Shown: in pieces, positions 1 through 13,038 of the stretch
Layout: each line of letters starts with the position of its first letter
Position numbering within the stretch: position 1 is the stretch's first letter
Assembly (NCBI RefSeq): GCF_000720115.1
Contig: NZ_JOIR01000004.1
Location: forward strand, 62,001 to 126,000
DNA from: Streptomyces sp. NRRL F-2580
GTDB lineage: Bacteria; Actinomycetota; Actinomycetes; Streptomycetales; Streptomycetaceae
DNA length: 64,000 nt
Direction of reading: 5' to 3'
Translations under genes and position numbers: made by a program
The notes under the pieces: model-generated
Told to the model about the DNA's origin: nothing
Database searches by the model: none
Seen by the model: only the letters and a program-made list of their open reading frames with translations

Positions 1-801
1 GGACAGGAACCGGTGGGGCCAGGTGTTGAGCCGCACCGGGAGGTGACCGCGGGTGGCGAGCACGTTCATCAGGGAGACGTCGAAACCCTCGGCCGTCGTC
101 ACCTGGTTGAGCCGCAGGATGTCCTCGCTGCTGACGAGCCGGCCGTACAGCCGGCCCGCGGACGGGAGCATGATCCCGTCGGGTTTCAGCAGGTTCCGGC
201 GCGCGTGCCGGATCGACGGCAGGAGGCCCTCGCCGATGAGACCGCAGTCGACGATCTCCGAGATCAGCACGTCCACCGGACCGTCGAGGTCGGGGCCGAT
301 CTCCAGCAGATGGGAAGGCTTCCCGATCACCGTGATGACATCGCTGAACCCGTGGGCGTCGACCACCTGACGGGCGACCTCCGCGAGCATCGGGTTCATC
401 TCACAGGTGATCACGCGGCCCGCGCCGGCCCGCGCCGCGGCCATGGCCAGCAGCCCGCTCCCCGAGCCGATGTCCAGGACGGTCGCCCCGACCGGTATGC
501 CCCGCTCCAGGGCGCCGACGAGGGCCTCGTTGCGCTCGGTGTCGTTCAGCATCGCGAAGTGCCAGCGGGGCACGGTTCTGCGGGCGATCCGCCCGAAGAC
601 CTCGGAGTCGGTGGCCGCGCCGCCCGCCGGCGTCGTGAGCAGCGCCGACGCCTGCTCGGCGATCTCGTTCATCTGCTGCGCCAGCGTCTGCAGCGAGGCC
701 GTGATCAGGCGGTGCTGCGAGCTGGTGGCCGACGGACCCGGACCGTCCGGTCCGGGGTCCAGCCTCGTCGTCGCGCCCTCCGCGCCCTGGACCTGCTGCA
801 T
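1..801 (-). CDS. PRMT7-like class I SAM-dependent methyltransferase (C-terminus outside the window)
   Basis: The frame is open from an ATG at 801 to the window edge (267 codons), so the C-terminus is missing. A GGAGG ribosome site lies 7 nt before the ATG. About residues 110-125 hold a SAM-binding motif I (VLDIGSGSGLLAMAAARAGA) followed by an acidic ITCEMN strand, then a SEIVDCGLIGEG segment and an LPSIRHARRNLLKPDG segment. These resemble protein arginine methyltransferases, especially the PRMT7 type, more than small-molecule methyltransferases. The substrate is unknown. It is the last of three minus-strand genes after ogt and a 2OG oxygenase but is 259 bp from the latter, so it may have its own promoter. 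The family assignment is by eye. Confidence 0.7.
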   Translation of the reverse strand, partial: MQQVQGAEGATTRLDPGPDGPGPSATSSQHRLITASLQTLAQQMNEIAEQASALLTTPAGGAATDSEVFGRIARRTVPRWHFAMLNDTERNEALVGALERGIPVGATVLDIGSGSGLLAMAAARAGAGRVITCEMNPMLAEVARQVVDAHGFSDVITVIGKPSHLLEIGPDLDGPVDVLISEIVDCGLIGEGLLPSIRHARRNLLKPDGIMLPSAGRLYGRLVSSEDILRLNQVTTAEGFDVSLMNVLATRGHLPVRLNTWPHRFLS

Positions 802-1060
802 GTTCGCTCCTCCCGTTGAACCGCCGGATCAACCGTGGTGCACGAGCGGCCGGCAAGATCCCCGCGCCGTCGCAAGGTCGACCGTACGGAAGGTCGGTGG
901 TGCGAAACTCCAGCGATCCTCCAGCCGTACCGGCGGTTCTGCCAGGCATTGACTCCCGGGAGGCAGGGGTTGACCTGCGAACGTGACAGTGCTGCCGGTT
1001 CACTGGAAGCAGGCGGCAGAAACCGGGTCCCCGCGCCGGTTGATTCCGGCGATTCCGCCG

Positions 1061-1852
1061 CTACCGGGCGTCGTGGAAGATCACGCCCAGCACGTGGCGC
1101 TGCCCGCTGGTCACGGAGCTCACCCCGTGCCTCAGGGTCACCCGGCTCCAGCCGCGCACCGAGCGCACCGGGCGGTGGCTGACCGTGAAGATCATCCCCT
1201 GCCCCTGTCCGGGCCGCCTGACGAGCGGGCGGGACTGGGCGCGCGGGCGCTGCTCGACGAACACGCTCTCGCCACCGGTGAAGTCCTCGTCCGGCCGGTC
1301 GAGCATGATCGCCACCTGGAGCGGGAAGGTCAGGTCGCCGTAGACGTCCTGGTGCAGGCAGTTGTAGCCGCCCCGCTCGTACCGGAGCAGCAGCGGCGTC
1401 GGGCGGTGCTGCCCGGCGGCCGCGCACGCCGCGATCAGTCCGTCGAACTCGGGGGCGAACGCCGGCTGCCCCAGGCGCCGCGCCCAGTCGTTGGCGATCC
1501 GGGCGAGCGGCGGGTACAGCTGCTCCCGCAGGTTCTGGACGAGCTCGGGCAGCGGGTGCGAGAAGTAGCGGTAGAGGCCCTCCCCGAAGCGGTGCCGCGC
1601 CATCGTCACGGTGCTGCGGAACGCGGTGGGATCGTCGAAGAGCTCCCGGAGGTCCGCGCACTGCCCGGCCGTCAGCAGCGGCGGGGTCAACGCCACTCCC
1701 TCCTCGTCCAGTTCGGCGGCGAGCGCCCGCCAGTCGAGGTTTCCCGGCGGCGGAGCGCCACCCGTCACCCGGGCGCCTTCCGGCGGGTACGGGGCGACGT
1801 CCGGGCCGGGCAGGTCGAAGCCCGGAAGCTGCGGGGGCTCGTAGACGCTCAC
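1061..1852 (-). CDS. 2OG-Fe(II) dioxygenase family protein
   Basis: This 263-residue protein carries the 2-oxoglutarate/iron facial triad: H167 and D169 in the HQD motif after GGYNC, a distal H242 in TLRHG, and R252, a likely 2-oxoglutarate ligand in GQRHVLGVIFHD. The double-stranded beta-helix core lies at about residues 150-260, with an N-terminal helical region. It belongs to the prolyl-4-hydroxylase-like superfamily; substrate unknown. It lies 66 bp downstream of ogt on the same strand, so a role connected with alkylation damage is possible but is only inferred from position. The ATG at 1852 is the first start that keeps the whole conserved region. Confidence 0.75.
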   Translation of the reverse strand: MSVYEPPQLPGFDLPGPDVAPYPPEGARVTGGAPPPGNLDWRALAAELDEEGVALTPPLLTAGQCADLRELFDDPTAFRSTVTMARHRFGEGLYRYFSHPLPELVQNLREQLYPPLARIANDWARRLGQPAFAPEFDGLIAACAAAGQHRPTPLLLRYERGGYNCLHQDVYGDLTFPLQVAIMLDRPDEDFTGGESVFVEQRPRAQSRPLVRRPGQGQGMIFTVSHRPVRSVRGWSRVTLRHGVSSVTSGQRHVLGVIFHDAR

Positions 1853-1918
1853 GTGCTCTGCTTTCCGTAGCGGGGAGGGGCGGGAATGGCGGGAAAGGCG
1901 GCGACGGGCCGGGACGGG

Positions 1919-2473
1919 TCAGTGCGCGGCCGGTGCGCCGGAGGCCTCCAGGGCGAGCAGATCGCGCTTGGCCTCCGGCCCTCCCGCGTACCCGCTGAGG
2001 CTCCCCGTGGAGCCGATGATCCGGTGGCAGGGCAGCACCACGCACAGCGGATTCGTGCCCAGCGCGGTGCCCACGGCGCGTGCGGCCCGGGGCCGGTCGA
2101 GCGCCTCGGCCAGCTGCCCGTAGGTCGCGGTCCGCCCGTACGGGACGAACTCGGTGAGCAGCAGATTGGTACGCCGGCTGAACGGGGTGGCCAGTCGCAG
2201 GTCCACCGGAACGGTGAATTCGCGGCGCCCGCCGCTCAGGTACTCGTCGATCTGCGCCCGGGCCTCGTCCAGCACCTTGAGCCCCGGCGCTCCCGCCTCC
2301 CCCGGCTCCACCGGCCCCAGTCCGGCCCGGCCCAACCGCTCCGCCGCGATATCGGCCGTGCCGTAGCAGCACAGGATGAGCGCGTCGTCCGTGGCCGCCA
2401 GCACGAGCGACCCCACGCGCGTGGCATGGAACGCCACCGTGGCGACGCCGGTGGCAGGGCTGGTGGTCGGCAT
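1919..2473 (-). CDS. ogt: Methylated-DNA--protein-cysteine S-methyltransferase
   Basis: This suicide repair protein moves the alkyl group from O6-alkylguanine (or O4-alkylthymine) to its own cysteine. The active-site PCHR is at residues 148-151 (C149), inside VVLPCHRIIGSTGSLSGYAGG-like sequence, preceded by the helix-turn-helix segment TYGQLAEAL that flips the base. The ATG at 2473 has AAGGAG 7 nt upstream and gives 184 residues, normal for Ogt; a longer upstream extension would be high-GC sequence with no family match. It probably heads an operon with the downstream 2OG oxygenase. Confidence 0.92.
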   Translation of the reverse strand: MPTTSPATGVATVAFHATRVGSLVLAATDDALILCCYGTADIAAERLGRAGLGPVEPGEAGAPGLKVLDEARAQIDEYLSGGRREFTVPVDLRLATPFSRRTNLLLTEFVPYGRTATYGQLAEALDRPRAARAVGTALGTNPLCVVLPCHRIIGSTGSLSGYAGGPEAKRDLLALEASGAPAAH

Positions 2474-2640
2474 GGCGCGACTCCTTCGTTCGTCGTGATC
2501 CTCGTGCAGCCCGCTCGCGTTCCGCTCGGGAAACCCACGAGGCGGCCGACGGTAGAAACACCGCCTCCGTGCGAACAGTTGCGAAATGCCGCGCCCCACC
2601 CCCACCGGGCCCGTCCACAGCGGTCGCCCAGGGCACACAA

Positions 2641-2682
2641 AAAGGTCCCCTGACCGGCGTTTCCGCAGGTCAGGGGACCTTT
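2641..2682 (-). terminator. Intrinsic terminator after tRNA-Ala
   Basis: AAAGGTCCCCTGAC (2641-2654) and GTCAGGGGACCTTT (2669-2682) form a perfect 14-bp stem with a 14-nt loop. It lies 7 bp downstream of the 3' end of the minus-strand tRNA-Ala. Confidence 0.85.
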
Positions 2683-2689
2683 GATGATG

Positions 2690-2762
2690 TGGAGCCTAGG
2701 AGATTCGAACTCCTGACATCTGCCTTGCAAAGGCAGCGCTCTACCAACTGAGCTAAGGCCCC
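2690..2762 (-). tRNA. tRNA-Ala(TGC)
   Basis: The cloverleaf reads on the minus strand from 2762. The acceptor stem GGGGCCT/AGGCTCC contains the G3:U70 wobble pair that identifies alanine tRNA. The anticodon stem CTGCC/GGCAG encloses loop TTTGCAA, giving anticodon TGC. The T-arm has GTTCGAATC. The discriminator is A and no CCA is encoded. A terminator follows directly. Confidence 0.96.
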
Positions 2763-2923
2763 GTGAAACTGGACGCACCCGTCCCACGCGGGAAGGGGGT
2801 CGTTCCGCAGAACAGAGTACCGGGTGTACCCCCTCATCTCGCAAAATGATAGGGACTCCCGTCGTGCGACCACTCTCCGTAAGATGCTCGCGAGGTTCGC
2901 ACCAGCGAAGGGGAGTAGTAAGA

Positions 2924-3472
2924 GTGGACGCAGTACAGCAAGAGGCCACGGCCAGAGCCAGAGAGCTTCAGCGCAGTTGGTACGGGGAGCCGTTGGGAGC
3001 GCTCTTTCGCCGGCTCATAGATGACCTCGGCTTGAACCAGGCCCGCCTCGCTGCCGTGCTCGGCCTGTCGGCGCCCATGCTGTCCCAGCTGATGAGCGGC
3101 CAGCGCGCCAAGATCGGGAACCCGGCCGTGGTGCAGCGCGTCCAGGCCCTCCAGGACCTCGCCGGCCAGGTGGCCGACGGGAGCGTCAGCGCCGGGGAGG
3201 CCACGGACAGGATGGACGAGATCAAGAAGACCCAGGGAGGATCCGTCCTGAGCAACAGCGGCCAGACCACCATCAGCTCCGGCGCACCCACGGTCAAGCG
3301 GGTCGTCCGCGAGATCCAGTCGCTGCTGCGCTCGGTCTCCGCGGCCGGCGACATCATCGACGCGGCGAACACCCTCGCCCCCAGCCACCCGGAACTGGCA
3401 GAGTTCCTCCGGGTCTACGGCGCGGGCCGCACCGCCGACGCGGTCGCCCACTACGAGGCCCACCAGAACTGA
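2924..3472 (+). CDS. XRE-like helix-turn-helix DNA-binding protein
   Basis: A 182-residue protein from GTG 2924, chosen because AAGGGGAG lies 8 nt upstream; a possible -10 TAAGAT lies at 2880-2885. An HTH of Xre type occurs near residues 28-60 (LIDDLGLNQARLAAVLGLSA, then PMLSQLMSGQRAKI). The C-terminal half has no domain I recognise but is predicted helical. It is followed after 40 bp by a Ser/Thr kinase gene on the same strand, a pairing that suggests the kinase may modify this regulator or report to the same pathway (inference). The target genes are unknown. Confidence 0.8.
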   Translation: MDAVQQEATARARELQRSWYGEPLGALFRRLIDDLGLNQARLAAVLGLSAPMLSQLMSGQRAKIGNPAVVQRVQALQDLAGQVADGSVSAGEATDRMDEIKKTQGGSVLSNSGQTTISSGAPTVKRVVREIQSLLRSVSAAGDIIDAANTLAPSHPELAEFLRVYGAGRTADAVAHYEAHQN

Positions 3473-3512
3473 CGGCACGAGGGCGGACGACGGACGGGGG
3501 ACGGGCACAGCC

Positions 3513-4799
3513 ATGGGTGAGATCTTCGGCGGTCGGTATGAGCTGATCGATCCGATCGGGCGCGGTGGCGCGGGTGCCGTGTGGCGGGCCTGGGACCACC
3601 GCCGTCGCCGCTACGTCGCCGCGAAGGTCCTCCTGCAGAGCGACGCCCACACCCTCCTGCGCTTCGTGCGGGAACAGGCCCTGCGGATCGACCACCCGCA
3701 CGTGCTCGCTCCCGCCAGCTGGGCGGCCGACGACGACAAGGTCCTCTTCACCATGGACCTGGTCGGCGGCGGCTCCCTCGGACACGTGATCGGGGACTAC
3801 GGCCCGCTGCCGCCCCGCTTCGTGTGCCTGCTGCTCGACCAGCTCCTGTCGGGGCTGGCCGCGGTGCACGCGGAAGGCGTGGTCCACCGCGACATCAAAC
3901 CGGCCAACATCCTGATGGAGGCCACCGGAACCGGGCGGCCGCACCTGCGGCTGTCCGACTTCGGCATCTCCATGCGCAAGGGCGAGCCCCGGCTGACCGA
4001 GACCAACTACGTGGTCGGCACCCCGGGCTATTTCGCCCCCGAGCAACTGCTGGGCGCCGAGCCCGACTTCCCCGCCGACCTCTTCGCCGTCGGGCTGGTC
4101 GCCCTGTACCTCCTCCGGGGCTCCAAGCCCGACTCCCAGGGCCTCGTCGAGCACTTCCTGGCCCATGGCACCCCGGGCGCCCCGGAGGGCGTCCCCGCCC
4201 CGCTGTGGGACGTCCTCGCCGGTCTCCTCCAGCCGGACCCCCAGAGCCGGTTCCGTACGGCCACAGGGGCGCGCAAGGCCCTTGCCGAGGCCGTGGAACT
4301 GCTGCCGCCGCCCGCCCCGGACGAGGATCCGGTGGAGGTGTTCGACCAACTCGGCCCGCTCCCGCCCGCTTTCGGCCCGCAGGGACCGTTGGCCACGGCC
4401 GCGGTGACCCCGCAGGCGCCCACCGCCGGCGTGGCGCCGCTCGGCGCGTCCGCCTCCGTGCCGACGGCCGCGGAGCCCACCCGTACCGATCCGCGCGCGA
4501 CGGCGTCGACGGCGTCCACCGCGCCCGCGGCCGCGACCGCGCCCAGCGCGCCCAGCGCGCCCGCTGCCCCGTACTCGGCCGTCCCGGCCCAGGTGCCCGC
4601 GTACGGGCCCTCGGAGACGGGCAGCTTCCACCTGCCGCCGCCCTCAGCGGCGACCGTGCCGACGACGCTCGCCTCCACCGCCCCGCCCGTCCGGACGGGC
4701 GGCGGCATCGCCCCGCCTCCGGCCAAGGCCGTGGCCTCGATCCTCGCCGCGGCGCTGCTCTGCTTCGCCGTCGGCGTCTGGGCCCTCACCCAGTTGTAA
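3513..4799 (+). CDS. Membrane-anchored Hanks-type Ser/Thr protein kinase
   Basis: The kinase domain covers roughly residues 8-265: glycine loop IGRGGAGAV, ATP lysine K38 in VAAKVLL, catalytic HRDIKPAN (125-132) and DFG (149-151), all intact, so it should be active. A long Ala/Pro/Thr-rich linker (about 290-400) follows, then one transmembrane helix at the extreme C-terminus (about 404-425) with only a few residues outside. No PASTA repeats are present. The domain therefore faces the cytoplasm on a tether. It follows the HTH gene by 40 bp, and its 3' end overlaps the convergent downstream gene by 14 bp. Confidence 0.92.
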   Translation: MGEIFGGRYELIDPIGRGGAGAVWRAWDHRRRRYVAAKVLLQSDAHTLLRFVREQALRIDHPHVLAPASWAADDDKVLFTMDLVGGGSLGHVIGDYGPLPPRFVCLLLDQLLSGLAAVHAEGVVHRDIKPANILMEATGTGRPHLRLSDFGISMRKGEPRLTETNYVVGTPGYFAPEQLLGAEPDFPADLFAVGLVALYLLRGSKPDSQGLVEHFLAHGTPGAPEGVPAPLWDVLAGLLQPDPQSRFRTATGARKALAEAVELLPPPAPDEDPVEVFDQLGPLPPAFGPQGPLATAAVTPQAPTAGVAPLGASASVPTAAEPTRTDPRATASTASTAPAAATAPSAPSAPAAPYSAVPAQVPAYGPSETGSFHLPPPSAATVPTTLASTAPPVRTGGGIAPPPAKAVASILAAALLCFAVGVWALTQL

Positions 4800-6114
4800 G
4801 GGGGCGGCGCCCGCGCCGCCCGAGCAGCGTCCAGCCGCCGAGTACGAGCAGCAGCACCGTCCCGGTGCCGAAACCGGCCCCGGCGACGACCCGCATCACG
4901 GACTGCTTGTCGGCGGCCGCCGCGGCCTCCGGGGCGGTCAGCCCCTCCTCGGCGGCGGCCCGGTCCGCCTCGCCCACCCCGAAGCCGCCCGCGGCCGGAC
5001 TCCCCTTGTACGCGGGCGCCTTGGCCGGGGTGCCGCCGACCTCCAGCCGCAGGGTCAGCGGCACGGGCACCGCGTCCTCGGTGAAGTCGGCGACCTTCGA
5101 GCCCATCGTCACCGCCACGTAGTACCAGCCCGCGACGGCCACGGGCCGCACGGCCCGGTCACTGGCGAACCGGTTCTCGTAGGCGACGGGAGGGGTCTTC
5201 CCCAGGGTGATCCCGGCCTGCTTGCCGTCGTACGAGACGTCCTTGTCGGAGATCAGGCCCCGGTACGGGGTGTAGAGCGCGACGGTGAGCCCGCCCGAGG
5301 CGGAGCCGTACGGCTTGGTCATCCGGGCGGCGGCGAGTTCGGCGCCGACGCCCAGCTGCTGTCCCCAGTCCAGCGGGACCCGGTAGTACCGGGTCTGGCC
5401 GGGCCGCATCTCGTCGCGCCACACGCCGGCGCCGAGGGCGCGCGCGTCGTTGAAGCCGGTGCCCCCGGTGCGGCCCACCGCCTCGGTCCCCGGCAGGGCG
5501 GGGGCCCCGGAGGGCCAGCTGCTCGGCGCGGTGGTGGGAGCGCCCGCCCCGCGCCCCGGTTCCCGCTGCACCTTGATCTCCAGCGGCCAGGGGCTCTGGT
5601 CGTAGCCCTTGGCCGACGTGCGGGTGATCTTGGCGTAGTACACGCCGGCGTCCGCGCAGTCCTCGTCCTCCCCGCCCCACCGGACGCCGGCCGCGCTGAT
5701 GGGGTAGGGGTCGTAGCCGAAGTGCGCCCGGCCGGCGCTCTCCCGGCAGGAGCTCCCGGCGGTGGTCATGATCTCCACCTCGATGCCGTCGCCGCCGGAC
5801 ACCTTCGCGCCCGCCGCCGGCCGGACCACGGCGGAGACGTAGACGTTCGAGTCGTCCTTCTCCAGGACGAGCCGGTACACGCGCTCCCCGGGGCCGAGCG
5901 TGTCCTTGTAGACGCCGCCGGGCTCGATCTGCGGGGCGTCCGCGCTGGAGGGCTTGCCCTCGATCGCCTTGGCGCCGTCCGCGGCCCGGTACGTCGGCGC
6001 CGACTGCGGCTGTGCGTCCTCCGCGCCGGCGGCCGCCGGCAGCGCGGCCGCCAGGCCCAGGGCCGCCGCCCCCACCACGGCTCCCAGCCGCACCGTCGTC
6101 CGCACCCGACCCAT
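4786..6114 (-). CDS. Secreted, C-terminally membrane-anchored protein of unknown function
   Basis: Starting at ATG 6114 the protein has 442 residues with a typical signal peptide (MGRVRTTV..., hydrophobic LGAVVGAAALGLAAALP, Ala-rich cleavage region). A C-terminal helix (VVAGAGFGTGTVLLLVLGGW) is followed by Arg-rich residues, so the protein is probably anchored with the main part outside. The extracellular part has two similar-looking beta-rich blocks (the GGVYKDTLGPGERVYRL and GVWRDEMRPGQTRYYRV regions). I do not recognise a named family. An in-frame TTG at 6147 would add residues before the signal peptide and is less likely. Confidence 0.75.
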   Translation of the reverse strand: MGRVRTTVRLGAVVGAAALGLAAALPAAAGAEDAQPQSAPTYRAADGAKAIEGKPSSADAPQIEPGGVYKDTLGPGERVYRLVLEKDDSNVYVSAVVRPAAGAKVSGGDGIEVEIMTTAGSSCRESAGRAHFGYDPYPISAAGVRWGGEDEDCADAGVYYAKITRTSAKGYDQSPWPLEIKVQREPGRGAGAPTTAPSSWPSGAPALPGTEAVGRTGGTGFNDARALGAGVWRDEMRPGQTRYYRVPLDWGQQLGVGAELAAARMTKPYGSASGGLTVALYTPYRGLISDKDVSYDGKQAGITLGKTPPVAYENRFASDRAVRPVAVAGWYYVAVTMGSKVADFTEDAVPVPLTLRLEVGGTPAKAPAYKGSPAAGGFGVGEADRAAAEEGLTAPEAAAAADKQSVMRVVAGAGFGTGTVLLLVLGGWTLLGRRGRRPLTTG

Positions 6115-6186
6115 CACGTCCACCCCGAGTTTGCTAGCGCAAGCCAAATCTTTGCATAACGTAAGTTTTCGTCACAGAACAGCACA

Positions 6187-6216
6187 AAGCCCCGGCCGCA
6201 GCGGCAGCCGGGGCTT
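6187..6216 (-). terminator. Terminator after the DLW-39 gene
   Basis: AAGCCCCGGC (6187-6196) and GCCGGGGCTT (6207-6216) form a perfect 10-bp stem with a 10-nt loop, 20 bp beyond the DLW-39 stop on the minus strand, with T-rich sequence after it (TTGTGCTGTTC). Confidence 0.8.
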
Positions 6217-6236
6217 CATGGGATCAGCCTTGGGTC

Positions 6237-6371
6237 TCACACACCGGAACCAGAAGGCACGGAGTCAGTTGCCTCCGTCCACAGGTCCTGCTCGGCGCGG
6301 TCCGCCTGGATCTGGCGGTACACGAGGAGCCCGCCGATGGCGGCCAGTGCGACCAGGAGCAGCTTCTTCAC
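6237..6371 (-). CDS. DLW-39 family small membrane protein
   Basis: A 44-residue protein from GTG 6371: VKKLLLVALAAIGGLLVY is a membrane helix, followed by a charged tail with the signature DLW in AEQDLWTEATDS. This matches the small actinobacterial family named after that motif. Function unknown. It lies between the terminator after tRNA-Ile and its own terminator, on the same strand as gyrBA. The reading frame stays open far upstream through the tRNA, so the start is chosen from the conserved protein rather than from frame length. Confidence 0.8.
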   Translation of the reverse strand: MKKLLLVALAAIGGLLVYRQIQADRAEQDLWTEATDSVPSGSGV

Positions 6372-6477
6372 CGCGCGACCTCGTCTTTCGTTGACGTAGG
6401 GGACTTCTGGCAGCCAACAATACACACCGACCGATACCGATCGGTGACCTGGGAACCCGCCAACTGGTCCTACGACA

Positions 6478-6507
6478 AAGACCCCCAGGCCTTGGCCTGG
6501 GGGTCTT
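6478..6507 (-). terminator. Terminator after tRNA-Ile
   Basis: AAGACCCCCAGGCC (6478-6491) and GGCCTGGGGGTCTT (6494-6507) form a 14-bp perfect stem around TT, 8 bp past the tRNA 3' end, followed by TTTGTCG on the minus strand. Confidence 0.88.
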
Positions 6508-6515
6508 CGACACTG

Positions 6516-6589
6516 TGGGGCTAACAGGATTTGAACCTGTGGCCTCATCCTTATCAGGGATGCGCTCTAACCAACTGAGCTATAGCCCC
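6516..6589 (-). tRNA. tRNA-Ile(GAT)
   Basis: Read on the minus strand from 6589: acceptor stem GGGGCTA/TAGCCCC, anticodon stem CATCC/GGATG with loop CTGATAA (anticodon GAT), and T-arm with GTTCAAATC. The discriminator is A and CCA is not encoded. It lies downstream of gyrA and the DUF3566 gene, a common actinobacterial position. Confidence 0.96.
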
Positions 6590-6707
6590 ATCCGCGCTGC
6601 GCGCTGACTCCTGAAGATTAGCGCACAGACCCGGTCAGGCCAAAATCCGTTCCGACGGGGCGTCTGCGCAGGTCATCCGACCCCTCGCGGACACTTCGGC
6701 GAAGGCC

Positions 6708-7370
6708 CTATTCGTCCTCGGCGAGGGTCAGCTCCACACCACCGACGAAGCCCGCCGACAGGTTGTAGATGAACGCGCCGAGCGTGGCCAGTGCCGTCGC
6801 CAGCACCACGTCGATCACCGCGATCACCGACGTGAAGGTCAGCACGCGCGGCAGCGACAGGAACGACTGGAGGTCGAAGCCGTTGCTCTCGTTCGAGCCG
6901 GTCGCCTCGCTGATGGTGCCGCCGACGGTCGAGAAGACGCCCATCGCGTCCATGACCATCCACAGCACCGACGCCGCCACGATCGTGCAGATGCCCAGCG
7001 CGATCGACAGCAGGAAGCTGACCTTCATCACCGACCACGGGTCGGCCTTGGCCACCCGCAGCCGTGCCTTGCGCGTCCTGGGCGCCGTACGGACCCCAGG
7101 ACGCGGCTTGCGCTGGGCGGCGGCTCCCCCGCCCGTCTGCGGCGTGCCCGGGCCCGAGGGCGCCGCGTACGCCTGCGGCGGCTGGTACGGCGGCGGCGCG
7201 GGCCGGTCCTGGCCGGCTTCCGCGCCGGCCGTCGGCTGCGGCCCTCGGGTGTCCGTCACGGCGATTCCCCTGCCCTCGGCGGTGGCGTCGCCACCCTGGG
7301 AGTCCGCGGCGGGGCCACGGGCACCGTTCGCCCCAGTCTTGGCCGGTCCGGCGCCCGTGGCTCCACTCAC
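6708..7370 (-). CDS. DUF3566 membrane protein downstream of gyrA
   Basis: This 220-residue protein has a long Ala/Gly/Pro-rich N-terminus (about 1-105) with a basic stretch (RTRKARLRVAKADPWSV) just before a first membrane helix (MKVSFLLSIALGICTIVAASVLW), an external loop, and a second helix near 170-200. This is the DUF3566 layout. The gene sits 3 bp after gyrA, as its homologue does in mycobacteria. Function unknown; position in the gyrase operon is conserved among actinobacteria. Confidence 0.88.
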   Translation of the reverse strand: MSGATGAGPAKTGANGARGPAADSQGGDATAEGRGIAVTDTRGPQPTAGAEAGQDRPAPPPYQPPQAYAAPSGPGTPQTGGGAAAQRKPRPGVRTAPRTRKARLRVAKADPWSVMKVSFLLSIALGICTIVAASVLWMVMDAMGVFSTVGGTISEATGSNESNGFDLQSFLSLPRVLTFTSVIAVIDVVLATALATLGAFIYNLSAGFVGGVELTLAEDE

Positions 7371-7373
7371 GAC

Positions 7374-9989
<2,616 letters not shown>

Positions 9990-10032
9990 TGCTGGTCAGA
10001 AGTCCTTTCAGGCGGCGGTCAGCGGAGCCGAC

Positions 10033-12138
<2,106 letters not shown>

Positions 12139-12391
12139 TCAATCTGCGTTGTCAGCGTGTATCAGCTAGATCCCGCAATCGGGCGGGATTCGCTTCAGTC
12201 TACCGGTACCACGGACATGAATGGGGGTTTGCCGGTACCTGAGTCCGCATGTGCCGCCCTGAACCTCCTCTCTCCGACTCCCCACATCCGGGAAGGGGCT
12301 CAAAGAGGCTCACACGGGCATCCAGCGCTTCGGCCTGTCAACCTCCGGCTACCGTGAGGGACGCCACCCAAAACAGCCCCGGCCGCACCTT

Positions 12392-12470
12392 CCGGCCCCG
12401 CCGCACCCGCCGGCGTTTGAGGCGCGGGGTCCGGGGCGGGGCCCCGGGTCCCGCGGAGCGGGCTGTCCGT
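12392..12470. repeat. REP-like GC-rich intergenic element in the gyrB-dciA gap
   Basis: The 435-bp gap 12070-12504 has no gene. Its distal part holds the motif GCCGGCGTTTGAGGCGCGGG followed by the self-complementary CCGGGGCGGGGCCCCGG and CCCGCGGAGCGGG. This resembles short palindromic elements seen repeatedly between streptomycete genes (from memory, not searched). On the minus strand it follows dciA and could also end transcription. The part next to gyrB should hold the gyrB promoter, but I could not pick one with confidence. Confidence 0.5.
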
Positions 12471-12504
12471 AGCAGCACGGGCATGCCCGCAGGGCCACGG
12501 CGGC

Positions 12505-13038
12505 CTAGCCGTAGGTGTCCCCGGGACCCTTGCTGCCGGGCGCCCGCCACGGCCCGTACCCCTTCGGCCGCCCGCCCGGCCCCTGCACCTTGATCATCCG
12601 CACCGTCCCCTGCCCCAGATCCGCGTTCAGCCGCGCCACCAGCTGCGGCGCCAGCAGCTTCAGCTGCGCCGCCCACGCCGAGGAGTCGCACCGCACGACA
12701 AGCTCACGGTCCTCGTACCGCTCCGGTTCACAGTGCGCCGCGATCTCCGGGCCGACGATCTCCGGCCAGCGCTCCATCACGCCCGCCACCGCCATCGGCA
12801 TCTCCCAGCCGCGTTCGGTGCGCAGCCGGTCCAGGGCCGCCATCAGCGGCATCGGGTCCCGGCCGTCCGCGCGGGCCCCCGAGCGCAGCCCCGGCTGCCG
12901 GCCCTTCCTGGCGCCGGCCGCGTTGCCCCGGGCCCGCGCCTGCTCGCGCGCGGCCGCGAGGGCCTGGCGGGCGAGGTCCACCCCGGAGACCTCCGGGGCC
13001 TTGCGGCCCTCTTGCGGGTTCTTGCCTTGCTCGCTCAC
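12505..13038 (-). CDS. dciA: DciA family (DUF721) replication protein
   Basis: This 177-residue protein has a low-complexity basic N-terminus (about 1-60) and a C-terminal DUF721 domain (about 70-160: [60 protein letters not shown]). DciA-type proteins load or assist the DnaB helicase in bacteria that lack DnaC or DnaI, consistent with a position between recF and gyrB. Its GTG start overlaps the recF stop in a GTGA, so the two are translationally coupled. Confidence 0.85.
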   Translation of the reverse strand: MSEQGKNPQEGRKAPEVSGVDLARQALAAAREQARARGNAAGARKGRQPGLRSGARADGRDPMPLMAALDRLRTERGWEMPMAVAGVMERWPEIVGPEIAAHCEPERYEDRELVVRCDSSAWAAQLKLLAPQLVARLNADLGQGTVRMIKVQGPGGRPKGYGPWRAPGSKGPGDTYG

